Source: Motiliproteus sp041586615
GTDB taxonomy: Bacteria > Pseudomonadota > Gammaproteobacteria > Pseudomonadales > Balneatricaceae
Direction of reading: 5' to 3'
Assembly: GCA_041586615.1 (NCBI GenBank)
Contig: JBFGZS010000075.1
Span: forward strand, 1 to 13,414
Length of the DNA: 13,414 nucleotides
The first letter of the stretch is position 1. Each line of letters begins with the position of its first letter. Shown piece by piece: positions 1 to 6,274 of the stretch. The notes beneath the pieces are model-generated. The model had not been told where the DNA came from. It made no database searches and worked only from the letters and a program-made list of their open reading frames with translations. The position numbers were made by a program, and so were the translations under genes.

Positions 1-42
1 GTAGTGCGTAGTGCGTAGTGCGTAGTGCGTAGTGCGTAGTGG
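1..42. repeat. 7-bp tandem repeat (GTAGTGC), cut by window edge
   Basis: Five perfect copies of GTAGTGC run head to tail from position 1 to 35. A sixth copy at 36-42 has one change (last base G), and the array then decays into GTGGTATT. The window starts inside the array, so the true copy number is unknown. There are no spacers between units, so it is a simple tandem repeat of the slippage type. It lies in the non-coding stretch before ihfB, and no reading frame through it is supported. Confidence 0.95.
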
Positions 43-89
43 GTGGTATTGTGGCGGGGCCCTGCGCTCATGCCCGGTTCTTTTTGGGG

Positions 90-105
90 CGTTAACGGCT
101 TAACG
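90..105. other. short inverted repeat (CGTTAA-CGGC-TTAACG)
   Basis: Six-base perfect arms flank a four-base loop. There is no T-run after it, so it is not a convincing terminator. It could be a protein-binding dyad or a weak hairpin in the untranslated region before ihfB. Function is unknown and the arms are short enough to arise by chance. Confidence 0.35.
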
Positions 106-141
106 AAAGGTGAAGGCCTTTTATGAATGAGGCCGTTATAA

Positions 142-171
142 ACCCGTATGAATCTGACCCGTATGAATCTG
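142..171. repeat. 15-bp perfect direct duplication before ihfB
   Basis: The unit ACCCGTATGAATCTG occurs twice with no gap, at 142-156 and 157-171. It sits 60-90 bp upstream of the ihfB start, where a promoter or leader would be expected. A recent slippage duplication is the simplest reading. No clear sigma-70 promoter could be assigned around it. Confidence 0.9.
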
Positions 172-230
172 AATAGTCATCGATTAATGCGCAAAGGCGT
201 TCATGTTAGATGACCAGACGAGAGGCAGCT

Positions 231-527
231 ATGACTAAATCGGAATTGATTGAGCGTTTGGCGGCTAGGCATGATCAGCTTTCTGTTAAGGATGTTGAAT
301 TGGCGGTCAAGACCATGCTGGATCATATGACCGAATCGCTGGCGGCAGGCGACCGAATCGAGATTCGCGGCTTTGGTAGTTTCTCGCTTCATTATCGTGC
401 GCCGCGCGTAGGACGTAATCCTAAGACCGGAGATGCTGTTGAGCTGGATGCCAAGCATGTGCCTCATTTTAAACCGGGCAAGGATCTGCGTGAGCAGGTA
501 AACGAGAGTTTGAATAATCTTCCATAA
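231..527 (+). CDS. ihfB: integration host factor subunit beta
   Basis: This 98-residue protein is the beta subunit of IHF, the heterodimeric nucleoid protein that bends DNA sharply at specific sites and acts in transcription, recombination and replication. It is close to E. coli IHF-beta from MTKSELIERL onward. The DNA-binding arm includes R62-N63-P64, where P64 is the proline that intercalates in the family, and PHFKPGK is present near residues 78-84. An in-frame ATG exists at 210, but the family N-terminus and the purine-rich AGAGG at 221-225 favour ATG 231. Downstream lapA follows after 24 bp. In many gammaproteobacteria ihfB follows rpsA, which would lie just left of the window; this is inference. 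The partner gene ihfA is not here. Confidence 0.97.
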   Translation: MTKSELIERLAARHDQLSVKDVELAVKTMLDHMTESLAAGDRIEIRGFGSFSLHYRAPRVGRNPKTGDAVELDAKHVPHFKPGKDLREQVNESLNNLP

Positions 528-551
528 GTTTTCTTTAATGAGGCTCTTCCG

Positions 552-857
552 GTGCGACTGATAAAAACCCTTATCGCTATTGTTATGGCGCTTGCCCTTT
601 TGATGTTGGGCGTATTGTTAACAGTAAACAATCAGGAACAGATTACTGTTGATCTGGTGTTCGTGCACTTGCCAGAGGCCAGCATTGCGCGCTGGGTTAT
701 TCTGAGCTTTTTGCTCGGCGCGATCCTGAGTATTGTTGTGAGCAGTGTGGCGGTATTGGCATTGCGTGCGCGGTTGATCAGTGCGCGTCGTCAGCTGCGT
801 AATTCTAACAAAGAGCTGGATAAGCTAAGAACGCTGAGTCTTAAAGACAGCCACTGA
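552..857 (+). CDS. lapA: LapA-family (YciS) inner-membrane protein, LPS assembly
   Basis: A 101-residue membrane protein with two predicted transmembrane helices (about residues 5-25 and 46-71). A short polar loop containing NNQEQITVDLVF joins them, and a basic, coiled-coil-like cytoplasmic tail follows (about 72-98). This is the DUF1049/LapA layout. In E. coli, LapA works with LapB in regulating LPS synthesis. The start is GTG at 552, with TGAGG at 539-543 about 8 bp upstream. A later in-frame ATG (residue 12) would cut into the first helix. Only 2 bp separate its stop from lapB, so the two are probably translated together. Confidence 0.9.
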   Translation: MRLIKTLIAIVMALALLMLGVLLTVNNQEQITVDLVFVHLPEASIARWVILSFLLGAILSIVVSSVAVLALRARLISARRQLRNSNKELDKLRTLSLKDSH

Positions 858-859
858 TT

Positions 860-2026
860 ATGGTGGACTACCTGCTGCTCGTCCCGCTGGTTGCGGCGGT
901 TGGGGTTGGTTGGGCGCTCGGACGACGCGAGCGCAAGCGGCTCAGGGTCGAGCGGTTTAAATCGTGCCAAAGTGATGAGTATTTTGCTGGCCTGAACCAT
1001 CTGATCGATAACGAGACCGATCAGGCTATCGGTAGTTTTGTCAAAGCGTTGCAGCGAGACAGTGAGACTGTGCCTGTGCGCCTGGCGCTAGGGACGCTGT
1101 TTCGGCGCAAGGGTGAGGTTGAGCGCGCCATTCAGCTGCATCAAGAAGTGCTGGCCTATTCTTCGTTGACCCCAATCCAATCTTTGCAAGCGCGTTTGGC
1201 GCTCGCCAGAGACTTCCTGTCCGCTGGTTTGCTCGATAGGGCCGAGCATTTACTGCAAGAACTGGTGCGCGGGAGTCACAAAGAGTTTCGTGCTGAGGCT
1301 GCGGGTCTGTTGACAGACATTTACCAGCGAGAAAGAGACTGGGAAAAGGCGTTGCACACGGCGGCACTGGCAGGCAATGCCGATCAGGTTGCTTGTGCGC
1401 ATTATTGTTGCGAATTAGCGCAAAATTCGATCAATGAAGCGCACTGGCCTCAGGCAATTGCCAGGCTGAAAAATGCCCTGCAGCGGGATCCCGCTTGTGT
1501 GCGGGCGTTGCTGATGTTCGCGCAGGTCGACATGCGGCGGCAACGGTGGAAAGCCGCTGCCGGGCATTTAAAGCAGGTCGTGCGTCAAGATACTGCGTTT
1601 GCATCTGTCGCGGTGCCGTTGTTGAGTGAGGCTTATCAGCATCTGGATCAAAACCGCGAATTAAGCCAGTTTTTGCAACAGTGTTTGGCCGAGGCCCCGT
1701 CGACGGCGATCATGTTGCTACTGGCTGACATGATATCACGCGAACAGGGTGAGCTGGTTGCAGGGGCTTTTATAACCGAGCAGTTAACGTTGCACCCGTC
1801 TGTGAAGGGGTTTCATCATCTGATTGGACTCCATCTTAAATATGCATCGGCGAGTGCTAAGGACAGCCTGAATGTGCTTAGTGGTCTAACAGGCCGTTTG
1901 ATACAGGTTAAGCCCTTGTTTCGTTGCGAATCTTGCGGGTTTTCAGGGCGATCCTTGCACTGGCAGTGTCCGAGTTGCAAGCAGTGGGGGCGTGTTAAGC
2001 CTATTCTGGGCCTGGAAGGCGATTAA
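860..2026 (+). CDS. lapB: LapB (YciM) TPR protein with rubredoxin-like zinc domain
   Basis: A 388-residue orthologue of E. coli LapB, an inner-membrane-anchored cytoplasmic protein that promotes FtsH-dependent degradation of LpxC and so sets the rate of lipid A synthesis. The N-terminal helix (about residues 3-20, ending GRRERKR) is the membrane anchor. A long array of TPR helices fills roughly residues 35-340. The C-terminus has the expected pair of metal-binding CxxC motifs, C356/C359 and C370/C373, in a rubredoxin-like knuckle ending KPILGLEG. Length and domain order match the family. It follows lapA directly and precedes pyrF, the same lapA-lapB-pyrF order as in E. coli. Confidence 0.96.
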   Translation: MVDYLLLVPLVAAVGVGWALGRRERKRLRVERFKSCQSDEYFAGLNHLIDNETDQAIGSFVKALQRDSETVPVRLALGTLFRRKGEVERAIQLHQEVLAYSSLTPIQSLQARLALARDFLSAGLLDRAEHLLQELVRGSHKEFRAEAAGLLTDIYQRERDWEKALHTAALAGNADQVACAHYCCELAQNSINEAHWPQAIARLKNALQRDPACVRALLMFAQVDMRRQRWKAAAGHLKQVVRQDTAFASVAVPLLSEAYQHLDQNRELSQFLQQCLAEAPSTAIMLLLADMISREQGELVAGAFITEQLTLHPSVKGFHHLIGLHLKYASASAKDSLNVLSGLTGRLIQVKPLFRCESCGFSGRSLHWQCPSCKQWGRVKPILGLEGD

Positions 2027-2164
2027 TGGTTTTAAACCAGTCTTGCGTAAATGAAGGTGAAAGCCGTAATGCTGTCCTTCGCAGAGATGCCTGGGCTTCG
2101 AGGCCGGTGAATGAAAGATGGCATAAGTTGTCAGGCCGGTCATTAGTTGGCGGCGGGTATCTAA

Positions 2165-2204
2165 AGTGAGTGTTGTTAGAGAGAATGTTATTAGAGTGAG
2201 TGTT
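2165..2204. repeat. 10-bp direct repeat in the pyrF leader
   Basis: AGTGAGTGTT occurs at 2165-2174 and again at 2195-2204, exactly 30 bp apart, directly before the pyrF start. The second copy supplies the purine-rich GAGTGAG that acts as the weak ribosome-binding region. The rest of the 180-bp lapB-pyrF spacer also repeats AGGCCGGT (2101-2108 and 2133-2140). No terminator and no good promoter were found in this spacer. Confidence 0.6.
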
Positions 2205-2206
2205 AA

Positions 2207-2926
2207 ATGACCATGTTAAGCAAAACAGACCCTCATGTTGTTGTGGCGTTAGACTATGCGAGTGCCGAAGATGCGGTGGCGATGGCGCGTCGGTTGGATT
2301 CCTCGTTATGCCGGGTTAAAGTCGGTAAAGAGCTGTTCACACGGAGTGGACCGCGCATCGTCGAATCACTCCAGAATCTCGGCTTCGAGGTTTTCTTGGA
2401 TCTGAAGTTCCATGATATTCCGAATACAACCGCCAAGGCAGTGCGAGCCGCCGCGGATATGGGGGTTTGGATGGTCAATGTTCATGCCAGCGGCGGGCGG
2501 CGAATGATGGAAGCGGCGCGGAATGAATTGGATCGCCTATCCGGAGAGACTCCTCTGCTGATCGCGGTAACCGTCTTGACCAGTATGGATGGCAGTGATT
2601 TGCGTGAAATTGGTCTTCAGCGCTCGCCTTTGGAGCAAGTGCAGGCATTAGCCGATCTTGCGTCAAGAAGTGGGATGGACGGTGTTGTCTGTTCTGCGCA
2701 AGAGGCTTCAATACTTAAGCGCAATCTTGGTGAGGCGTTCCGGCTAGTGACACCGGGTATTCGGCCCGCCGATTCGGACGTTGGTGATCAGCGGCGGATT
2801 ATGACGCCTGCAGAAGCCGTTTCAGCGGGAAGTGATTACCTAGTTATTGGGCGTCCTATTACTCAGGCGAATGATCCCATTGATGTCTTGAATAAAATTC
2901 AGGTTGAGTTGGCTGGGCTGGCCTAA
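2207..2926 (+). CDS. pyrF: orotidine 5'-phosphate decarboxylase
   Basis: This 239-residue enzyme converts OMP to UMP, the last step of de novo pyrimidine synthesis in the cytoplasm. It aligns with E. coli PyrF along its length. The active-site residues are visible: D16 in VVVALDY, K38 in CRVKVGKE, and the D65-x-K67-x-x-D70 signature in FLDLKFHDIPNT. The phosphate-binding end has TPGIRP and VIGRPI. Two in-frame ATG codons (2207 and 2213) are possible; 2207 is taken because it has slightly better spacing from GAGTGAG at 2194-2200. In E. coli the next gene is yciH; here it is a ComEA-like gene. Confidence 0.97.
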   Translation: MTMLSKTDPHVVVALDYASAEDAVAMARRLDSSLCRVKVGKELFTRSGPRIVESLQNLGFEVFLDLKFHDIPNTTAKAVRAAADMGVWMVNVHASGGRRMMEAARNELDRLSGETPLLIAVTVLTSMDGSDLREIGLQRSPLEQVQALADLASRSGMDGVVCSAQEASILKRNLGEAFRLVTPGIRPADSDVGDQRRIMTPAEAVSAGSDYLVIGRPITQANDPIDVLNKIQVELAGLA

Positions 2927-2936
2927 ACTCGTTGAG

Positions 2937-2956
2937 TCCGCATGTGCGGATCTTTA
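2937..2956 (+). terminator. compact GC hairpin after pyrF, possible weak terminator
   Basis: TCCGC-ATGT-GCGGA (2937-2950) forms a five-base-pair stem with a four-base loop, starting 11 bp after the pyrF stop and followed by TCTTT. The stem is short and the T-run poor, so it may only weaken read-through into the next gene or stabilise the pyrF mRNA end. Confidence 0.35.
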
Positions 2957-2979
2957 ATGATGTCAAAGGAGTGATAGTC

Positions 2980-3264
2980 ATGAAACCATGCAAAAAAAGG
3001 ATTGTTCGGATGTTGGCGGTGCTATGCCTGTTGTCGGGAGGTGTCGCTGTAGCCGTTGAGCCTGTGGATATTAACAACGCCGATGCACCGGCGTTAGCTA
3101 AAGCACTGGTTGGGATTGGAGAGTCTAAGGCCGCGCTTATCGTTGAATACCGTGACGAGCACGGTGGCTACGCCTCCGCTGATGAGCTTGTTAACGTCAA
3201 AGGAATCGGTGTACGGTTAGTGGATGCCAATAGAGACAAGATTCTAGTAGGGCAGCCCCAGTAG
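2980..3264 (+). CDS. small secreted ComEA-like helix-hairpin-helix protein
   Basis: A 94-residue protein with an N-terminal Sec signal peptide (basic MKPCKKRIVR, then a hydrophobic stretch to about residue 25, likely cleavage after AVA). The mature part is almost entirely one ComEA/HhH domain. It opens VDINNADAPALAKALVGIG and carries a second hairpin in VNVKGIG. Such domains bind DNA without sequence specificity. ComEA proteins act in DNA uptake in the periplasm, but many gammaproteobacteria have short paralogues of unproven role. The reading frame extends upstream to 2932, but ATG 2980 has a strong AAGGAG (2966-2971) with 8-bp spacing and begins a proper signal peptide. No other competence gene is nearby except pilW, which serves type IV pili, so a role in transformation is inference only. 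Confidence 0.85.
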   Translation: MKPCKKRIVRMLAVLCLLSGGVAVAVEPVDINNADAPALAKALVGIGESKAALIVEYRDEHGGYASADELVNVKGIGVRLVDANRDKILVGQPQ

Positions 3265-3276
3265 TTTTGCTGTTTG

Positions 3277-3316
3277 GGTCAGACGGTTCTGTTTGGGAGT
3301 CGTCTGACCTGCTCGT
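3277..3316 (+). terminator. stem-loop between convergent genes
   Basis: GGTCAGACG (3277-3285) and CGTCTGACC (3301-3309) form a perfect nine-base-pair stem with a 15-base loop. It lies between the stop of the ComEA-like gene and the stop of the minus-strand gene, where a terminator serving both directions would be expected. The T-run is weak on the plus side (TGCTCGTTTAG) and absent on the minus side, so the hairpin is clear but its terminator strength is not. Confidence 0.55.
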
Positions 3317-3652
3317 TTAGTTCGTGGCTTTTTTCTGGTTTTTTTCAATCTGGCTCTTAATCTTCAAGTATTTGGGGGTTGGCCCGATATCTTCATAAAC
3401 AGGGTCGCCTTCTTCGATGCGTATGATAGTCGGCCCGGCAATATAAGGCATCCTTTGCTCGACTTCATGCAATGCGTTGCTGAGTAGGCTGGCAATAATT
3501 TCTTCTTTTGGCAGTTGGTAGACTTCGGCGAGCGCCTCTAGCTTGGCGATATCGTCGCGTTCAATGGGGATGTGTTGCATGACTTTTGGTTGAAAGTGGA
3601 TGCGCTGCTCGCTCCAGGCCTTCAGAAGTCTGCCGATTGGTGTGTCGCCCAT
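3317..3652 (-). CDS. conserved uncharacterised protein with ribbon-helix-helix-like segment
   Basis: A 111-residue soluble protein with no signal peptide or membrane helix. The middle (about residues 26-66) reads as a short strand, HIPIER, then two helices (DDIAKLEALAEVY and KEEIIASLLSNALHEVEQR), a pattern like CopG/Arc ribbon-helix-helix DNA-binding proteins. The C-terminal half has a conserved-looking EEGDPVYEDIGPTPKYL followed by a basic tail. From memory, similar Pseudomonas proteins carry names such as 'type 1 pili tip component'; nothing in the sequence supports a pilus role. The start is well set: GGAGGT (complement of 3657-3662) lies 4 bp before ATG. It is transcribed away from ndk. 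A TATAAC -10-like element (complement of 3674-3679) lies upstream, but no matching -35 is seen. Confidence 0.8.
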   Translation of the reverse strand: MGDTPIGRLLKAWSEQRIHFQPKVMQHIPIERDDIAKLEALAEVYQLPKEEIIASLLSNALHEVEQRMPYIAGPTIIRIEEGDPVYEDIGPTPKYLKIKSQIEKNQKKATN

Positions 3653-3737
3653 AAGAACCTCCAGAGCTGTTTTGTTATAGATTTCAGTGTAGTCCGCCTA
3701 TGCTTTTTTTACCTGTTCGGATTGTTTCACCATACCC

Positions 3738-3766
3738 TTTCTTCCTTAGGCGTAGGGCCTTATAAT
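3738..3766 (+). promoter_or_regulatory. predicted sigma-70 promoter of ndk
   Basis: A perfect -10 hexamer TATAAT lies at 3761-3766. A weak -35 (TTTCTT, 3738-3743) sits 17 bp upstream. Transcription would begin near 3773, giving a leader of about 34 nt before the ndk ATG. It lies in the intergenic region between two divergent genes, the expected place. Confidence 0.6.
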
Positions 3767-3806
3767 CCGCTGTTCGATTTTATCTGTATCTATTTGGGAA
3801 CTTGTA

Positions 3807-4214
3807 ATGGCAATTGAACGCACGCTCTCCATCATTAAGCCTGACGCCGTGGCAAAGAACGTTGTTGGTAAGATTTACAGCCGTTTTGAATCTAACGGTC
3901 TGAAAATCGTTGAAGCGAAAATGCTGACGCTGGATGCTGCCTTAGCGGGTGGGTTCTATGCAGAGCATGAAGGCCGTCCTTTCTATAATGATCTGGTTGC
4001 ATTTATGACCTCGGGTCCGGTAATGATTCAGGTTCTGGAAGGTGAGAACGCTGTACTGAAAAACCGCGAACTGATGGGCGCGACCAATCCGAAAGAAGCA
4101 GCAGAAGGCACTATCCGTGCAGACTTTGCTGAGTCAATCGATGCCAATGCCGTTCACGGTTCCGACTCGGTTGAGTCAGCGGCTCGTGAAGTGGCCTACT
4201 TCTTCGGCGCTTAA
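3807..4214 (+). CDS. ndk: nucleoside diphosphate kinase
   Basis: This enzyme transfers the terminal phosphate of ATP to nucleoside diphosphates through a phosphohistidine, keeping (d)NTP pools balanced. At 135 residues it aligns with E. coli Ndk from the first residue. Catalytic H117 lies in NAVHGSDS, K11 in IIKPDA, and the nucleotide-binding KNRELMGATNP is present. The ribosome site GGGAA (3796-3800) is 6 bp before ATG. The protein stops at REVAYFFGA, so the last six to eight residues found in E. coli and Pseudomonas Ndk (141-143 residues) are missing. The fold core and active site are intact, so it should be functional. It precedes rlmN, as in Pseudomonas. Confidence 0.96.
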   Translation: MAIERTLSIIKPDAVAKNVVGKIYSRFESNGLKIVEAKMLTLDAALAGGFYAEHEGRPFYNDLVAFMTSGPVMIQVLEGENAVLKNRELMGATNPKEAAEGTIRADFAESIDANAVHGSDSVESAAREVAYFFGA

Positions 4215-4260
4215 CCTTCTCCGGCGTCAGGATTTTTCTGGCGTGAAGGTGGTGTTTGTT

Positions 4261-4300
4261 GCAACGTGAGTTAGCCGACTTGCGTTGCCGTTTATGTTTA
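4261..4300 (+). terminator. long stem-loop between ndk and rlmN
   Basis: Positions 4261-4271 pair with 4278-4288 in an 11-base-pair stem (two G-U pairs) around a six-base loop. The outer part is GCAACG/CGTTGC. A moderately T-rich tail, TTTATGTTTA, lies at 4291-4300. It fits a terminator for ndk, perhaps leaky because the T-run is interrupted. It ends only 16 bp before the rlmN start. Confidence 0.5.
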
Positions 4301-4316
4301 GCAGCAGTGTGACGTC

Positions 4317-5426
4317 ATGAGTACGACTGAAAAAGTCAATTTACTAGGGTTCTCGCTGGAGAAGCTTGAAGCGTTTTTTGAAAGCATAGGGGAAAAGCGC
4401 TTTCGTGCCGTTCAGGTCCTAAAATGGATCCACCAGATGGGTGTGTCTGACTTTGATGACATGACGAATGTCAGCAAGGCACTTCGCGCCAAATTAAAAG
4501 ACCTGGCTGAAATACGTGAGCCGGAAATTGCACTGCAAGAGTGCTCTTCCGATGGCACACGCAAGTGGGTTATCCGCCTCGACGGTGGAAGCTCAGTCGA
4601 AACCGTGTTGATACCCGAAGGCGATCGTGCGACGTTGTGCGTTTCGTCCCAGATTGGCTGTTCACTTGATTGCAGTTTTTGTTCTACCGGTAAGCAGGGT
4701 TTTAATCGCAACCTGACCGCGGCAGAAATTATTGGCCAATTGCGCGTCGCTGTTAAATCATTCGGCCCCATTGACCCCAAAGAAAATCGACGTGTGACTA
4801 ATGTCGTTTTTATGGGGATGGGTGAGCCGCTGATGAATTTTGAACCGGTGATGGATGCCGTGTCCCTGATGATGGAGGATAACGCCTACGGTTTATCTAA
4901 GCGTCGGGTAACACTCAGTACCGCCGGGTTGGTCCCTTTTATCGATAAACTCCGTGAAGTCAGCGATGTGTCATTAGCCTTGTCGCTGCATGCCCCGAAT
5001 GATGCATTGCGCGATGTACTGGTTCCGTTGAATAAGCGTTATCCCATTGCTGAGGTGATTGCCGCGTGTAATCGTTACCTAGATGGCTTGAATGACAAGC
5101 GTGTTGTGACGATTGAGTATACGATGATCGACGGTGTTAATGATCGACCCGAGCATGCACGAGAGCTCATACGCGTGCTGCGCCAGATACCGTGCAAGTT
5201 AAATCTCATCCCTTTTAATGCATTCCCAAATTCAGATTACCGCCGTGCTAAGCTAGCGGCAATTGAGACGTTTAAAGACATTGTGCAACGAGGGGGGATT
5301 GTCGTTACCGTGCGCAGTACTCGTGGCGATGACATCGATGCCGCGTGTGGCCAGCTGGTTGGCCGGGTTGAGGATCGGACTCGCCGCAGCGAAAAATATA
5401 TTCCTGTCGTTCAGCAGCAGGATTGA
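4317..5426 (+). CDS. rlmN: dual-specificity 23S rRNA A2503 / tRNA A37 C2-methyltransferase
   Basis: A 369-residue radical-SAM enzyme that methylates C2 of A2503 in 23S rRNA and A37 in some tRNAs, aiding translational accuracy. The [4Fe-4S]-binding CxxxCxxC is C115/C119/C122 in GCSLDCSFC. The methyl-carrying cysteine is C344 in DDIDAACGQL (counterpart of E. coli C355). SAM-binding MGMGEPL and LSLHAPND are present. Length and order match the family. No clear Shine-Dalgarno sequence precedes ATG 4317, but the N-terminus starts in register with relatives. It heads the conserved rlmN-pilW-rodZ-hisS-yfgM-bamB cluster. Confidence 0.97.
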   Translation: MSTTEKVNLLGFSLEKLEAFFESIGEKRFRAVQVLKWIHQMGVSDFDDMTNVSKALRAKLKDLAEIREPEIALQECSSDGTRKWVIRLDGGSSVETVLIPEGDRATLCVSSQIGCSLDCSFCSTGKQGFNRNLTAAEIIGQLRVAVKSFGPIDPKENRRVTNVVFMGMGEPLMNFEPVMDAVSLMMEDNAYGLSKRRVTLSTAGLVPFIDKLREVSDVSLALSLHAPNDALRDVLVPLNKRYPIAEVIAACNRYLDGLNDKRVVTIEYTMIDGVNDRPEHARELIRVLRQIPCKLNLIPFNAFPNSDYRRAKLAAIETFKDIVQRGGIVVTVRSTRGDDIDAACGQLVGRVEDRTRRSEKYIPVVQQQD

Positions 5427-5444
5427 TCACAATCACAATCACAA
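5427..5444. repeat. 6-bp tandem repeat (TCACAA x3)
   Basis: Three perfect copies of TCACAA begin immediately after the rlmN stop codon. They abut a second tandem repeat, suggesting the spacer grew by slippage. Confidence 0.9.
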
Positions 5445-5445
5445 G

Positions 5446-5479
5446 TAAGCGTGTTTAACGACTAAGCGTGTTTAACTAC
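5446..5479. repeat. 17-bp tandem duplication before pilW
   Basis: Two units, 5446-5462 and 5463-5479, are identical at 16 of 17 positions; the shared core is TAAGCGTGTTTAAC. Together with the adjacent hexamer array they make up most of the rlmN-pilW spacer. No promoter or terminator is evident. Confidence 0.9.
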
Positions 5480-5509
5480 AACGAATGATGTCTGCGGGGA
5501 TAAAGCTAT

Positions 5510-6274
5510 ATGCGGTTGGTGTTGCTCATCTGTTTGATCGGGCTTACGGGTTGCGCCACTCAGGTTGAAACTTTAATGAGCAACCGCGGCAGCGAAGCTG
5601 AACGGATTAATTCCCGGATTCGCTGGGCTCAGGAGTTGATTCAACAGGGAGAGTACGAGCAAGCCAAGCGCCCCCTGACGCAGGCGCTTTCAATTAATGA
5701 TCACTCTAAGGATGCCAATAACCTTTTGGGTTTGGTGTTTCAGCAGCAGGGTGAACATGCGCTGGCCGAGACGTATTTTCGCAAAACGCTCGCGATCGCT
5801 GAAGACTTTTCGCCCGCCCAGAATAACTTCGGTATCTTTTTATTGTTGCAGAAACGAACCGCGGAAGCCTGCAAGCACCTGGCAAAAGCAGCCAGTGATC
5901 ATTTATACGAGCGCCGTCTGCAAGCACTCGAGAATTTGGCCATCTGTTATCGCGCAGATGACAACCTAGAGGTCGCTGAAGCAACGTTCAAGCAAGTCGT
6001 TCGTCTTAATCCTAACGCGGGGACTGCTCTGCTTGAGCTTGGTGATATGGCTTTTTCGCGGAAGGACTATGGTGAGGCGTTTCAGTTGTTTAATCGCTAC
6101 GCTGAACTCGTTAACCGTAAGCGGTTTGAGCATAGCGCGAAAAGCCTTTGGTTGGGTATAAGGCTGTCAAGGGAAGGACGGGATCCCGGCAAGGCGGCAA
6201 CCTATGCGTTGCTGCTCAAGAACCTGTACCCCGATTCAGCGGAATATCAGTACTATAAGGAATCTCGCCAGTGA
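5510..6274 (+). CDS. pilW: type IV pilus biogenesis/stability lipoprotein PilW (PilF), TPR
   Basis: A 254-residue outer-membrane lipoprotein that acts as pilotin for the PilQ secretin of type IV pili. The signal peptide ends in lipobox L12-T13-G14-C15. About six TPR-type helix pairs fill residues 35-240, including ARRAY-like phrases such as ANNLLGLVFQQQGEHALAETYF. The length is close to Pseudomonas PilF (252 residues), with similar endings (LLKNLYPDSAEYQ). The ribosome site GGGGA (5496-5500) gives suitable spacing to ATG 5510. The stop codon overlaps the GTG start of rodZ by four bases (GTGA), indicating coupled translation. Confidence 0.93.
   Translation: MRLVLLICLIGLTGCATQVETLMSNRGSEAERINSRIRWAQELIQQGEYEQAKRPLTQALSINDHSKDANNLLGLVFQQQGEHALAETYFRKTLAIAEDFSPAQNNFGIFLLLQKRTAEACKHLAKAASDHLYERRLQALENLAICYRADDNLEVAEATFKQVVRLNPNAGTALLELGDMAFSRKDYGEAFQLFNRYAELVNRKRFEHSAKSLWLGIRLSREGRDPGKAATYALLLKNLYPDSAEYQYYKESRQ

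Noticed and set aside
1..42. CRISPR array
   Set aside because: Units are only 7 bp and directly adjacent, with no spacers and no cas genes nearby.
2051..2110. 19-codon open frame in the lapB-pyrF spacer as a leader peptide
   Set aside because: No good ribosome site, no attenuator hairpin after it, and no amino-acid bias tied to pyrimidines; length is within chance.
3572..3817. Plus-strand frame opposite the minus-strand gene and upstream of ndk
   Set aside because: It overlaps the start of a well-supported gene on the other strand and the ndk promoter, has no ribosome site, and encodes no recognisable domain.
4215..4249. Hairpin CCTTC...GAAGG right after ndk as the ndk terminator
   Set aside because: The stem is interrupted by an unequal internal loop and no T-run follows; the 4261-4288 stem is better.
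5263..5448. Frame overlapping the end of rlmN
   Set aside because: It is an alternative frame inside a conserved gene and ends in the TCACAA repeats, giving a low-complexity tail.
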